18,495 nucleotides of DNA from assembly GCA_963720675.1 (NCBI GenBank), contig CAVRGH010000014.1, positions 1-18,495 on the forward strand, read 5' to 3'. Each line of letters begins with the position of its first letter. Within the stretch, counting starts at the first letter, position 1. Made by a program: the position numbers and the translations under genes. The notes below the pieces were generated by a model. The model searched no databases and was not told the DNA's origin. It saw only the letters and a list, made by a program, of their open reading frames with translations. The DNA is from JALHSW01 sp963720675 (GTDB lineage: Bacteria; Actinomycetota; Acidimicrobiia; IMCC26256; PALSA-555). Shown in pieces: positions 6,470-13,617 of this stretch.

Positions 6470-6949
6470 TCACCCATCGGCTCGTTCCTCCCTCGCAGTC
6501 TGCGCGTCTGCCGCGAGGATCGTGGTTGCGAGACCGAGCAGGAAGGCGCGCAGGACCCCGTCCACGAGCTGTTGCGCGGCGGCGGGAAGCGTTCCTGCCG
6601 GCGGCTTGACGCGTGCCTCGAGGGTCAGCGCGCACTGGGTCGCGTGGACCGGTGCGACGGTGAGATCGGACTCGACGGGCCCGAGGGCGAACAGATCCCG
6701 CTCGAAGGTCCAGGTCCACGGAACGACGAGCGCACCCTCTCGCACGCGCATCGGCCCCTGGGCGCAGTGTGACCGGTCGACCTCGTCGACCGGGCTCGCG
6801 AGGCGCTCCTCGCTCCTCAGCTCGCCGGCGTCGTGCAGCGCGGCGTCGACGATCGGTTCGAGCCACACGGGATTCGCGGCGAAGTGGGGCGCGACCGTCT
6901 CGAACGAGCGATCCACGCGCACGAAGTCCCGGGCGAACATGGTTGTCAC
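6470..6949 (-). CDS. Conserved hypothetical protein, possibly SRPBCC-like
   Basis: I do not firmly recognise this 159-residue protein. It has no signal peptide. A long amphipathic or hydrophobic helix near the end (LVDGVLRAFLLGLATTIL) and an N-terminal segment (FVRVDRSFETVAPHF) resemble the terminal helix and first strand of SRPBCC domains. Charged beta-like segments (ALVVPWTWTFERDLFAL) lie between. The open frame starts with a GTG at 6949, and an ATG four codons on (6940) is the other choice. A GGGGG run lies 4 bases before the GTG and 13 before the ATG, so neither start is decided. It sits 68 bases after the histidine kinase and 48 bases before the SRPBCC-like gene on the same strand. Co-transcription with the two-component pair is possible. 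Confidence 0.55.
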   Translation of the reverse strand: MTTMFARDFVRVDRSFETVAPHFAANPVWLEPIVDAALHDAGELRSEERLASPVDEVDRSHCAQGPMRVREGALVVPWTWTFERDLFALGPVESDLTVAPVHATQCALTLEARVKPPAGTLPAAAQQLVDGVLRAFLLGLATTILAADAQTAREERADG

Positions 6950-7017
6950 GGTGCCCCCTGAGGCCGGCGGGGGACAGGGCCGAACGTCCCGAAGGAAGGG
7001 CCCGGCGGCGGTCGGGC

Positions 7018-8148
7018 CTACTCGAGCGGAACCCGCCAGGTGGCGACGGTGCCGCCGCCCTCGGCGGGGGCGACGTCGGTGTCGCCACCCCAGGCGGCGG
7101 CTCGGGCCCTGACGTTCGTGAGACCGTGGCCGCTGCGGGTCGGCCCGACCAGGTCGATGCCGCGTCCATCGTCGCAGACCTGGAGTACGAGGGAGGTCCC
7201 GACCTCGATGCGCACGGTCGCACGGGACGCCTGCGAGTGGCGCACGACGTTCGTCAGCAGCTCGCGCGTCGTCGCGAGGAGCTCCTCACCCAGGTCCGGG
7301 CCCACCTGTTCGGTGAGCGCGCCCTCGATGGCGACGATTGGTTCGACGCCGGAGTCGCGCAGCACGTCGTCGACGAGGTTCAGGATCGCGGCGCTGAGGT
7401 TCGGGCGCGACGCCGGGCGCGCCTCGAGCTCGAAGATCGAGGTGCGGATCTCCGAGATCACCGCGTCGAGCTCGTCGACCACCTGGTCGACCTTGGCCGC
7501 GGCGTCCGCATCGAGCATGCGGCTCATGCCCTGCAGCGCCATGCCGGTGGCGAACAGGCGTTGGATCACCTTGTCGTGGAGGTCCCGCGCGATGCGCTCC
7601 CGGTCCTCGATCACAGCGAGATCTTGGAGCCGTTCGTGCAGGCGGGCGTTCTCGATCGCGACGGCAGCGACGGCGGCGAGGGAGACGGTCAGGCGCTCGT
7701 CGTCTTCGGTGAACTCGTCTGCCCCCTGCTTCTCGCAGAGATAGAGGTTTCCGAACACCGATGTGCCGATCCGGATCGGTACGCCGAGGAACGAGCGCAT
7801 CGTCGGGTGGTTGGGTGGGAACCCGTGCGCCAGCGGGTGCTGCGTCAGGTCGTGCAGCCGCAACGGCTGCGGATCGGCGATCAGCAGCCCGAGGATCCCG
7901 TGGCCTTCGGGAGCGTGGCCGATCCGGTCCGCCATGTCCGGCGGTCCCCCGAGGGTGATGAACTCCGCGAGCGCGTTGCCGGCACCGATCACGCCCAGTG
8001 CCCCGTACTCCGCGCCGACGAGCAGACGCGCCGCGTCGACCACGCGCTCCAGGGTGTCGGGGAGTCGGAGCCCCGTCGTGACCCCGAGGATCGCGTCGAG
8101 GAGCTGGCGCTCGGGACGGCCCACCGGTGAGGAGGCGCCGTCCGTCAT
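7018..8148 (-). CDS. GAF-domain sensor histidine kinase, DosS/DevS-like (single GAF)
   Basis: This 376-residue cytoplasmic kinase has one GAF domain (about residues 17-170), a HisKA_3 dimerisation domain with phospho-acceptor His191 in RERIARDLHDKVIQRLF, and a HATPase domain with N-box Asn300 (ELLTNVVRH) and G-box DDGRGI (326-331). The GAF sequence PPNHPTMRSFLGVPIRIG, then VFGNLYLCEK, aligns closely with the haem GAF-A of mycobacterial DosS/DosT. His114 falls at the haem-ligand histidine (His149 in DosS) and Tyr136, 22 residues on, at the distal tyrosine (Tyr171). DosS has two GAF domains; this protein has one and is correspondingly shorter. Haem binding and O2/NO/CO or redox sensing are therefore predicted, not shown. 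It starts 9 bases after the response-regulator gene, whose product it probably phosphorylates. Confidence 0.9.
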   Translation of the reverse strand: MTDGASSPVGRPERQLLDAILGVTTGLRLPDTLERVVDAARLLVGAEYGALGVIGAGNALAEFITLGGPPDMADRIGHAPEGHGILGLLIADPQPLRLHDLTQHPLAHGFPPNHPTMRSFLGVPIRIGTSVFGNLYLCEKQGADEFTEDDERLTVSLAAVAAVAIENARLHERLQDLAVIEDRERIARDLHDKVIQRLFATGMALQGMSRMLDADAAAKVDQVVDELDAVISEIRTSIFELEARPASRPNLSAAILNLVDDVLRDSGVEPIVAIEGALTEQVGPDLGEELLATTRELLTNVVRHSQASRATVRIEVGTSLVLQVCDDGRGIDLVGPTRSGHGLTNVRARAAAWGGDTDVAPAEGGGTVATWRVPLE

Positions 8149-8157
8149 GGCGGCATG

Positions 8158-8823
8158 CTACGGCGAGGTGGGTCTGGCGGTACCGGGGTCACGCAGGCCC
8201 GCAGCGAACACCGCGGCCTGGGTGCGGCGCTCCATCCCGAGCTTCGCAAGGATGTTCGAGACGTAGTTCTTCACGGTCTTCTCGGCGAGGTGGACGCGCT
8301 CGGCGATCTGCCGGTTGGTGAGGCCGTCCGCGATCAGATCGAGGATGCGGCGCTCCTGGTCGGTGAGTCGCGCGACCCGTTGGTCGGTCTCCGGGCCGTT
8401 GCGCAGCCGCTCGAGGACCGCGGCCGTGACGGTCGGGTCGAGCAGCGACTGGCCGGCCGCGACGCGCCGCACCGCATCGACGAGGTCGGTCCCCTTGATC
8501 TGCTTCAGCAGGAACCCCGATGCCCCGGCCATGATCGCCTGGAACAAGGCCTCGTCCTCGGAGAACGACGTGAGGATCAGGCACCGGACCTCGGGGTTGC
8601 GGGCCCGGACCTCCCGGCAGACCTCGACGCCGTTGCCGTCGGGGAGCCGGACATCGAGCACCGCGACGTCGGGATGGACCGGGGGAATCCTCGACAGAGC
8701 CTCGGCTGCGGTGCCGGCCTCGCCGACGACCTGGAGGTCGCCCTCAGCCTCGAGCAGCTCCTGCAGCCCGCGCCGGACGACCTCGTGATCGTCGAGCAGG
8801 AAGACGCGTACGGGCTCGGCCAT
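8158..8823 (-). CDS. devR: NarL/FixJ-family response regulator, DevR/DosR-like
   Basis: This 221-residue regulator has an N-terminal receiver domain with acidic pair D11/D12, phospho-acceptor D57 (AVLDVRLPDGNG), T85 and K107. It is followed by a LuxR-type HTH domain (about 152-207) with LTDQERRILDLIADGLTNRQIAERVHL and AEKTVKNYVSNILAKLGMERR. Length, receiver motifs and the whole DNA-binding helix region closely resemble mycobacterial DevR/DosR, which controls dormancy and hypoxia genes. The cognate kinase is encoded 9 bases downstream, so the two form one operon. No obvious DevR box (GGGAC-type half-sites in the DosR orientation) is visible just upstream. A GC hairpin at 8838-8858 separates it from the P450 gene. 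The symbol is given by similarity; the regulon here may differ. Confidence 0.88.
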   Translation of the reverse strand: MAEPVRVFLLDDHEVVRRGLQELLEAEGDLQVVGEAGTAAEALSRIPPVHPDVAVLDVRLPDGNGVEVCREVRARNPEVRCLILTSFSEDEALFQAIMAGASGFLLKQIKGTDLVDAVRRVAAGQSLLDPTVTAAVLERLRNGPETDQRVARLTDQERRILDLIADGLTNRQIAERVHLAEKTVKNYVSNILAKLGMERRTQAAVFAAGLRDPGTARPTSP

Positions 8824-8837
8824 CGTCTCGGAGTCTA

Positions 8838-8858
8838 CGGCCGGCCCTCCGCCGGCCG
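8838..8858 (-). terminator. GC-rich hairpin between the P450 gene and the two-component operon
   Basis: CGGCCGGC (8838-8845) and GCCGGCCG (8851-8858) form a perfect 8-bp stem with a 5-base loop. It lies 6 bases beyond the P450 stop and 15 bases before the response-regulator ATG, on the transcribed minus strand. It lacks a T-tract but is well placed to end the TetR-to-P450 transcript. Confidence 0.55.
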
Positions 8859-8863
8859 ACCCG

Positions 8864-10092
8864 TCAGACGGCTGTGAGCGTCACCGGCAGGTGCTTGATG
8901 CCATTGATGAAGCTCGAGCGCAACCGATCGGCCGGGCCCGCCGCGTCGACCGAGGCCGTCCGTGAGAGCAGCTCCTCGAACATCACCTTGACCTCGAGCC
9001 GCGCGAGGTTTGCGCCCAGACAGAAGTGCGGCCCACCACCACCGAACGCGACCGAGGGTTCGGGTCGCGCCCCACATCGAACCTCATGGGATCGTCGAAC
9101 GCGCGCTCGTCGCGGTTCGCAGACGTGTAGAAGAGCACGACCGCTTCGCCTTCCGGGATCGTGACGCCGCGCACCGTGATGGGGTGCTGGGTGGTCCGGC
9201 GGAAGCGGACGACCGGGGTCGCCCAGCGGATCATCTCGTCGACGGCCGTGTTGATCAGCCGCGGTTGGTCGGCGCGGAGCCGGGCCATCTGGCCGGGATG
9301 TTCCAGCAGGCCGTGGAGCCCGTGCGAGATGGCGTTGCGCGTGGTCTCGTTCCCGGCGACGGACAGCGCGAGCACGAACAGCTCGAACCGTGCTCGCCCA
9401 GCGCGTCGCCGTCCACCTCGGTGATCAGCTTCGAGATGATGTCGCCTCGGGGCTCGGACCGGCGTTGCGCGGCGAGAGAGCTCGCGTACGCGTACAGCTC
9501 GGCGGCCGCATCGGTGGGCGCATCGGGGCCGAAGTCGTATTCGGGGTCCGTGCGGCCGACCATCCGGTTCGTCCACGCGAAGATCTTGTGGCGCTCCTCG
9601 ACGGGGACCCCGAGGAGCTCCGCGATCGCAACCAGCGGGAGCTCGGCCGCGACACTCGACACGAAGTCGACGGTACCCCGCTCGATCGCCGCGTCGATGA
9701 TCTCGCGGGCGACGATTCGGTAGTGCTCCTCGATCGCGGCCACGGCGCGCGGCGTGAACCCGCGGTTCACGATCCGACGGAGACGGGTGTGAGCCGGCGG
9801 GTCGGTGTCGATGATCGTGCGGAATGCGCTGAGCTCGTCTTCGCTCTCGTGCCGCATGAGGTGGACGCTGCCGCGCTGGCTGGAGAACGTCTCCCAGTCG
9901 CGGCCGGCCTCGACCACATCCTCGTGGAGTGTGAGGGCCCAGAAGTGTTCGGGCATGTCGTCCTCGGTGCCGCGCATCCCGCGCGACCGGAGCATGCTCC
10001 CGCAGCCACGCGAACTTGTCGTGGGGGACACCTTGCGCCCACTGCTCGTGGCTGACGACGTCGACGTCGACGTCGACGTCGAGGGCGGTCAC
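8864..10092 (-). CDS. Cytochrome P450, frameshifted (last gene of TetR arm)
   Basis: The reconstructed protein is about 410 residues, normal for soluble bacterial P450s. In order it shows the N-terminal EQWAQGVPHDKFAWLREHAPV, then PPAHTRLRRIVNRGFTP, the I-helix oxygen-activation motif AGNETTRN, the ExxR motif DEMIRW, and the haem-cysteine loop FGGGGPHFCLG. The AGNETTR form of the I-helix is common in actinobacterial steroid- and lipid-oxidising P450s such as CYP125 and CYP142 relatives. Three frame changes break the reading: near 9990, near 9387 and near 9059. Conserved sequence resumes directly after each. The GTG start at 10092 overlaps the stop of the preceding flavin oxidoreductase as GTGA. 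The N-terminus contains a DVDVDVDV run from a hexanucleotide repeat. Redox partners are not encoded in the window. Substrate is unknown. Confidence 0.85.
10057..10080 (-). repeat. Four tandem GACGTC hexanucleotides inside the P450 N-terminus
   Basis: GACGTC occurs four times in a row and encodes alternating Asp-Val residues just after the GTG start. Copy number in such repeats can vary by slippage. Multiples of six bases would add or remove Asp-Val pairs without shifting the frame. Confidence 0.85.
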
Positions 10093-11219
10093 GCGCCGGC
10101 CCTCGCGTTGATCGCCTCGATCCGCTCGCACGCCTCGAGATACTCCTCGACCAGCGCGGCGATCACGTCGCGCGTCTTGCGGACCTGGTGCATCAGCCCG
10201 ACCGTCTGCCCGACCGGGTTGAAGAACACATCGCGCGACTGCTCCGGATACCGGCTCGAGCGTGCGACGCAGTCTCCGGAGACCATGTACTGCATCGGCA
10301 TCGGCAGGGGATCCGGGGTGTCGACACGCTCCCACGCCTCGGTCCAGTCGTTGCGGATCATGCGACAGGGCTTGCCGGTGAACGATCGAGAACGCACCGT
10401 GTCGCGGCTCTCCTTCTCGATCAGCTGCTGCTGCTGCTGGGGAGACAGCGATGCCTCCTCCACGGTCAGCCAGAGCGAGCCGGTCCACGCGCCTTGGCAC
10501 CCGACGGCGAGCGCGGCCGCGATCTGGGCGCCGGTTCCGACCCCACCGGCTGCGAGCACGGGGATCGGAGCGACCGCCTCGACGACCTGTGGCCAGAGCA
10601 CCAGCGAGCCGATCTCGCCGGTGTGGCCTCCCCCCTCGGTTCCCTGGGCGATGACGAGGTCGAGCCCGGCGTCAGCGTGTTTGCGCGCCTGGTCGGGACG
10701 ACCGCAGAGCGCGGCGACCAGGCGACCGCTTGCCTGGATGTCGCGCACGATCTCGGCCGGCGGGGTGCCCAGCGCGTTCGCGACCAGCCGGACGCCGTCG
10801 TGCCGGAGCGCGGCCTCGACCTGCGGCGCCGCGGTCGCGTCGGTCCACCCGAGGAGCTGGCCGGTGCGTTCGTCACCGTCGGGAAGCGGCGGAACGCCGT
10901 GCTCGGCGAGCACGCCGCGCGCGAAGGCGAGGTGTTCCTCGGGCACCATCGCGCGGAGCTGCTCCGCGAGCTTCTCCGGGTCGTCCTCGCCCATGCCCTC
11001 GTACTTGCCCGGGATGACGACGTCGACGCCGTAGGGGTGGTCGCCGACGTGCTCGTCGATCCAGGCGAGCTCGATCTCGAGCTCCTCGGGGGTGAACCCG
11101 ACCGCGCCGAGGACGCCGAGGCCGCCCGCCTTGCTCACCGCAGCGACGACGTCACGGCAGTGGGTGAACGCGAAGATCGGGTACTCGATCCCGAGCTGGT
11201 CGCAGACGGGTGTCCTCAT
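10089..11219 (-). CDS. NAD(P)H-dependent flavin oxidoreductase / nitronate monooxygenase family
   Basis: This intact 376-residue protein has the FMN-binding TIM barrel of the nitronate monooxygenase (2-nitropropane dioxygenase) family. Signature segments are the N-terminal CDQLGIEYPIFAF, AGGLGVLGAVGFTPEEL, VIAQGTEGGGHTGE with catalytic-type His199, and the FMN phosphate loop LAAGGVGTGAQIAAALAVG. A glutamine run follows (SPQQQQQLIE). Members oxidise alkyl nitronates or act as NADH:quinone or enoyl reductases, so the actual reaction is open. The ATG at 11219 has GAGAGGAA five bases upstream. It lies 31 bases after the substrate-binding protein gene and its stop overlaps the P450 start (GTGA), placing it in the TetR-led operon. 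Related proteins occur in steroid and lipid catabolic clusters (established for similar genes), which supports an oxidative catabolic role here. Confidence 0.87.
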   Translation of the reverse strand: MRTPVCDQLGIEYPIFAFTHCRDVVAAVSKAGGLGVLGAVGFTPEELEIELAWIDEHVGDHPYGVDVVIPGKYEGMGEDDPEKLAEQLRAMVPEEHLAFARGVLAEHGVPPLPDGDERTGQLLGWTDATAAPQVEAALRHDGVRLVANALGTPPAEIVRDIQASGRLVAALCGRPDQARKHADAGLDLVIAQGTEGGGHTGEIGSLVLWPQVVEAVAPIPVLAAGGVGTGAQIAAALAVGCQGAWTGSLWLTVEEASLSPQQQQQLIEKESRDTVRSRSFTGKPCRMIRNDWTEAWERVDTPDPLPMPMQYMVSGDCVARSSRYPEQSRDVFFNPVGQTVGLMHQVRKTRDVIAALVEEYLEACERIEAINARAGA

Positions 11220-11250
11220 GACGGTTCCTCTCAGGTGGGCTCCGGACCCG

Positions 11251-12558
11251 TCATTTCAGCAGGTCGAGCTTCACCTTCTGGACCGTCTTCGGGTTGCAGG
11301 TGAAGGTCCCGGGCTTCTTCGGCTCGACCCGCACGAACTCCTGGTTCTTGATCTGGAGCACGATCCCGCAGCCGAGGACCTTCCGGGCGCCGATGTCGGT
11401 CGGGGCGATCATCCCGTCCGCATCGAACTTGTGCAGGTCTGCCAGCGCGCCGAGCAAGGCCTCGCGGGTGAGCGCGTCGTCACCGCCGTCCTTCGTCACC
11501 GCCTGCACCGCGTCGCGGAGCGCGATCATCCCGGCGAACGCCTGGATCGCATAGCCGTCTTGGTGTGCCGGGTCCGTGTACTTGATGAAGTTGGCGAGCA
11601 TCTTGTTGGACTTCGTCTCGTTGAACGGCAGGAAGAGCAGGGAGACGTACTGCCCTTCGATGTCCTGCCCGCCGTCCTGGATGACCTTGTTGTCGTAGCA
11701 CGCGAGCTCACAGTCCCAGACGTCGACGTTCGTCGCGCCCTGCACCTTCGCCTCCTGGCGCAGCGGCGGGAACGGCACGCGGGCGAAGACGTAGTTCGCG
11801 TCCGTGTCCTTGATGCTCTGTACTGCTGGCGTCATCGCTGCACGGGTCGACGTCAGGCTGAGCTGGGTCTCACCGACCTTCTCCACGCCCGCCTGCTCGA
11901 TCGCAGCGACTGCCACTGCGGTGGAGTCCGAGATGGCCTTCAGGTCGTTCGGGACGAGGAAGTAGCCGCGCAGCTTCCCGTACTTCTTCTTGAAGTACGG
12001 GATCTCGTGGGCGTTGTACTGGTACGTCTGCGGATGCTGGGTCGCCGTCGCGCAGTCGAGCGCCGGCGGGTTGATCGGGAACGAGACCGGCGAGCACTGC
12101 TGAGGTACCTCGGTGACGACGACCGGGACGTCGGGGAGCCCGGTGGGCTTGCCGGCAGCGTCCTTGCAGCCGACCAGGTCGTCGACGTTGGCGAGGAACA
12201 GCGCTGACGTCCCGACGATCGCGAAGTCCTGCTCACACGCGGCGATCACCGCGTTGCGCGCCTCGTCGGCATTCAGCTTCGAGTCGTGGAAGTCGATGAC
12301 GATCTTGCGCCCCGCGAGGCCACCCTGCTTGTTGAGGTACTTGGCGGCACCCTCGACGCCGGCCACGGAGCCGGCGAAGAAGCCCGGATAGAGAGCGTTG
12401 TCCACATCGGCGATGACGCCGATGTGGATCTCGTCGGCAGTCACCCCGACATCGGTCGCTGTCGGTGCGGCGCTTCCCGAACCGGCGTGCGCCACCGCAG
12501 TCATCGAGATCGTGGTGGCGACGGTGACGGCCAGCACGGCCCAACGCTTGGCATGCAT
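11251..12558 (-). CDS. Secreted substrate-binding protein, branched-chain amino-acid ABC-transporter type
   Basis: This intact 435-residue protein begins with a Sec signal peptide: MHAKRWAV, a hydrophobic core (LAVTVATTISMTAVAHA) and a likely cleavage after residue 25 (AHA-GS). The mature part has the type-1 periplasmic-binding fold: DEIHIGVIADVDNALYPGFFAG, then AAKYLNKQGGLAGRKIVIDFHDSKLNADEARNA, as in LivJ/LivK-like receptors. No lipobox cysteine is visible near the cleavage site. Such proteins bind amino acids, amides, aromatic acids or other small organics for ABC import, and actinobacterial catabolic clusters often use them for non-amino-acid ligands. The ATG is eight bases from a GAGGGGGG ribosome-binding site. 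No permease or ATPase gene is present, so transport partners must be elsewhere or the protein acts as a sensor. It lies between the EthD-like and flavin oxidoreductase genes in the TetR-led operon. Confidence 0.88.
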   Translation of the reverse strand: MHAKRWAVLAVTVATTISMTAVAHAGSGSAAPTATDVGVTADEIHIGVIADVDNALYPGFFAGSVAGVEGAAKYLNKQGGLAGRKIVIDFHDSKLNADEARNAVIAACEQDFAIVGTSALFLANVDDLVGCKDAAGKPTGLPDVPVVVTEVPQQCSPVSFPINPPALDCATATQHPQTYQYNAHEIPYFKKKYGKLRGYFLVPNDLKAISDSTAVAVAAIEQAGVEKVGETQLSLTSTRAAMTPAVQSIKDTDANYVFARVPFPPLRQEAKVQGATNVDVWDCELACYDNKVIQDGGQDIEGQYVSLLFLPFNETKSNKMLANFIKYTDPAHQDGYAIQAFAGMIALRDAVQAVTKDGGDDALTREALLGALADLHKFDADGMIAPTDIGARKVLGCGIVLQIKNQEFVRVEPKKPGTFTCNPKTVQKVKLDLLK

Positions 12559-12592
12559 CGATGGATCCCCCCTCGTACGTGGTGTCGAACCG

Positions 12593-12922
12593 TCAGGGTT
12601 CGAGCACCTCCCAGACCGTGATGGTCGGCATCGGATCGAGCTCCATGAGCTCGGCGGCTTCGGGTGCCGCGGCCCGGCCGGCGAGTGACGCGATGGCCGC
12701 GTCGACGTCGTCGACCTCGAGCTCGCACACCATCAGGAAGCGTTGGGGGGTCCCGCTTCCCGGCACGAGCTGCGTGTCGGCGAGGCGACAGCGATATGCC
12801 GTCACCACGCCGGGTGTTGCACGGATGTCCGCGAGGTGCGGACCGGAGTACCACTCGTTGTAGGCGTCTTCCGTTGCCGCGTCCCGGGGGTTGGACGCGA
12901 TCGTGAGCACTGCTCGGGTCAT
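12593..12922 (-). CDS. EthD-like dimeric alpha-beta barrel protein (109 aa)
   Basis: The product opens MTRAVLTIASNP and contains TEDAYNEWYSGPHLADIRATPG followed by VVTAYRCRL, the usual helix and strand of EthD-like ferredoxin-fold proteins. The C-terminus has a second strand-helix (RFLMVCELEVDDVDAAIASL) and ends in TITVWEVLEP. EthD proteins are small dimers found with P450s or ring-modifying enzymes; EthD itself is needed for ether degradation by a P450 system, though its chemistry is unclear. The start is the ATG at 12922, overlapping the TetR stop as ATGA, which argues for coupled translation. The longer open frame upstream is inside the TetR gene and is not used. A role as helper or ligand-binding protein for the P450 pathway is inference. 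Confidence 0.75.
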   Translation of the reverse strand: MTRAVLTIASNPRDAATEDAYNEWYSGPHLADIRATPGVVTAYRCRLADTQLVPGSGTPQRFLMVCELEVDDVDAAIASLAGRAAAPEAAELMELDPMPTITVWEVLEP

Positions 12923-13575
12923 GCCGACGGCTCCGTGGGTACGACGTCGGCGGCTACCGGGTCGGGGAGCGGCTCGTCGAAGCCACGGGCGACGTACGAG
13001 AGCGCGCGGTGGCACATCGCGCGCATGTCCTCGACGGCACCTCCCGCGCCCCAGATCTCGAACGTCGCGACGAGCGCGCCGGCGATGGAGTTGCCGGCGA
13101 CCGCAGCCATGAGCTCGCCGTCGGGCCGGTCGGCGAAGTGCCGCCGCGCGAAGGCCTCGATCTCGGATGCGAACGTGCCGCGCACGAGCTGCAGGTGCCG
13201 GGCCAGCTCGGTGGCGCTGAGGGAGGACTGACGGAGCAGCGCCGCCTGGCGCACGGCCTCGAGATCGTCGGGGTACGCCTGCACCGCGATGAGCGCGGCC
13301 TGGAACACCGACTCGCGCTCGGGCCGCAGTGCCAGTGCGGCGCGGAAGAACTCGAGCCGGTGCTCGTAGTCGTGGAAGAGGAGCGCCTCCTTCGAGCCGA
13401 AGTGCCGGTAGAAGGTGCGCTCGGTGACGCCTGCGTCGGCCGCGATGTCGCGGATGGTCGTCGCGTCGTACCCGTCACGACCGAAGCGCGCGATCCCTGC
13501 GGCGCGCAATGCGTCGCGGGTCGCTCGCCGCCGGAGCTCGTGCTTGTTGGAGATGGGCATCGCAAGGTACGTCAT
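12919..13575 (-). CDS. TetR-family transcriptional regulator
   Basis: This 218-residue protein has an N-terminal TetR helix-turn-helix at about residues 39-58 (TTIRDIAADAGVTERTFYRHF), followed by GSKEALLFHDYEHRLEFF and an all-helical ligand-binding and dimerisation domain. It probably represses both the gene set it heads and the divergent P450 operon, with release by a pathway metabolite; this is typical of the family but not shown here. Two starts are possible, 13575 and 13560; neither has a Shine-Dalgarno. A promoter with TACATT ending 10 bases before the first ATG favours 13575. Its stop overlaps the EthD-like start by 4 bp. It could also bind the palindrome at 4258-4283, but nothing links the two directly. 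Confidence 0.88.
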   Translation of the reverse strand: MTYLAMPISNKHELRRRATRDALRAAGIARFGRDGYDATTIRDIAADAGVTERTFYRHFGSKEALLFHDYEHRLEFFRAALALRPERESVFQAALIAVQAYPDDLEAVRQAALLRQSSLSATELARHLQLVRGTFASEIEAFARRHFADRPDGELMAAVAGNSIAGALVATFEIWGAGGAVEDMRAMCHRALSYVARGFDEPLPDPVAADVVPTEPSA

Positions 13576-13580
13576 GACTG

Positions 13581-13610
13581 TTGCGAATGTAGCAGAACTG
13601 CCCCCATAAT
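13581..13610 (+). promoter_or_regulatory. Promoter for the second P450 operon, probably leaderless
   Basis: TTGCGA at 13581-13586 and CATAAT at 13605-13610 are separated by 18 bases and resemble housekeeping -35 and -10 boxes. CATAAT ends 7 bases before the ATG at 13618, so the transcript would begin at or next to the start codon, as in actinobacterial leaderless mRNAs. No Shine-Dalgarno is seen, which agrees. Confidence 0.55.
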
Positions 13611-13615
13611 GTCAG
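13586..13615 (-). promoter_or_regulatory. Promoter for the TetR-led operon, overlapping the divergent promoter
   Basis: On the minus strand, CTGACA (13615-13610) and TACATT (13591-13586) are separated by 18 bases, close to the -35 and -10 consensus. TACATT ends 10 bases before the TetR ATG at 13575. The -35 here overlaps the -10 of the divergent promoter, so polymerase binding in one direction should compete with the other. An imperfect inverted pair, GTCATGACTG (13571-13580) and CAGACATGAC (13613-13622), covers both start codons and could be TetR sites. Confidence 0.5.
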
Positions 13616-13617
13616 AC

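Noticed and set aside
10057..10080. Possible CRISPR or regulatory repeat array
   Set aside because: It is a continuous hexanucleotide run without spacers, in frame within a P450 gene, and is better read as a coding microsatellite.
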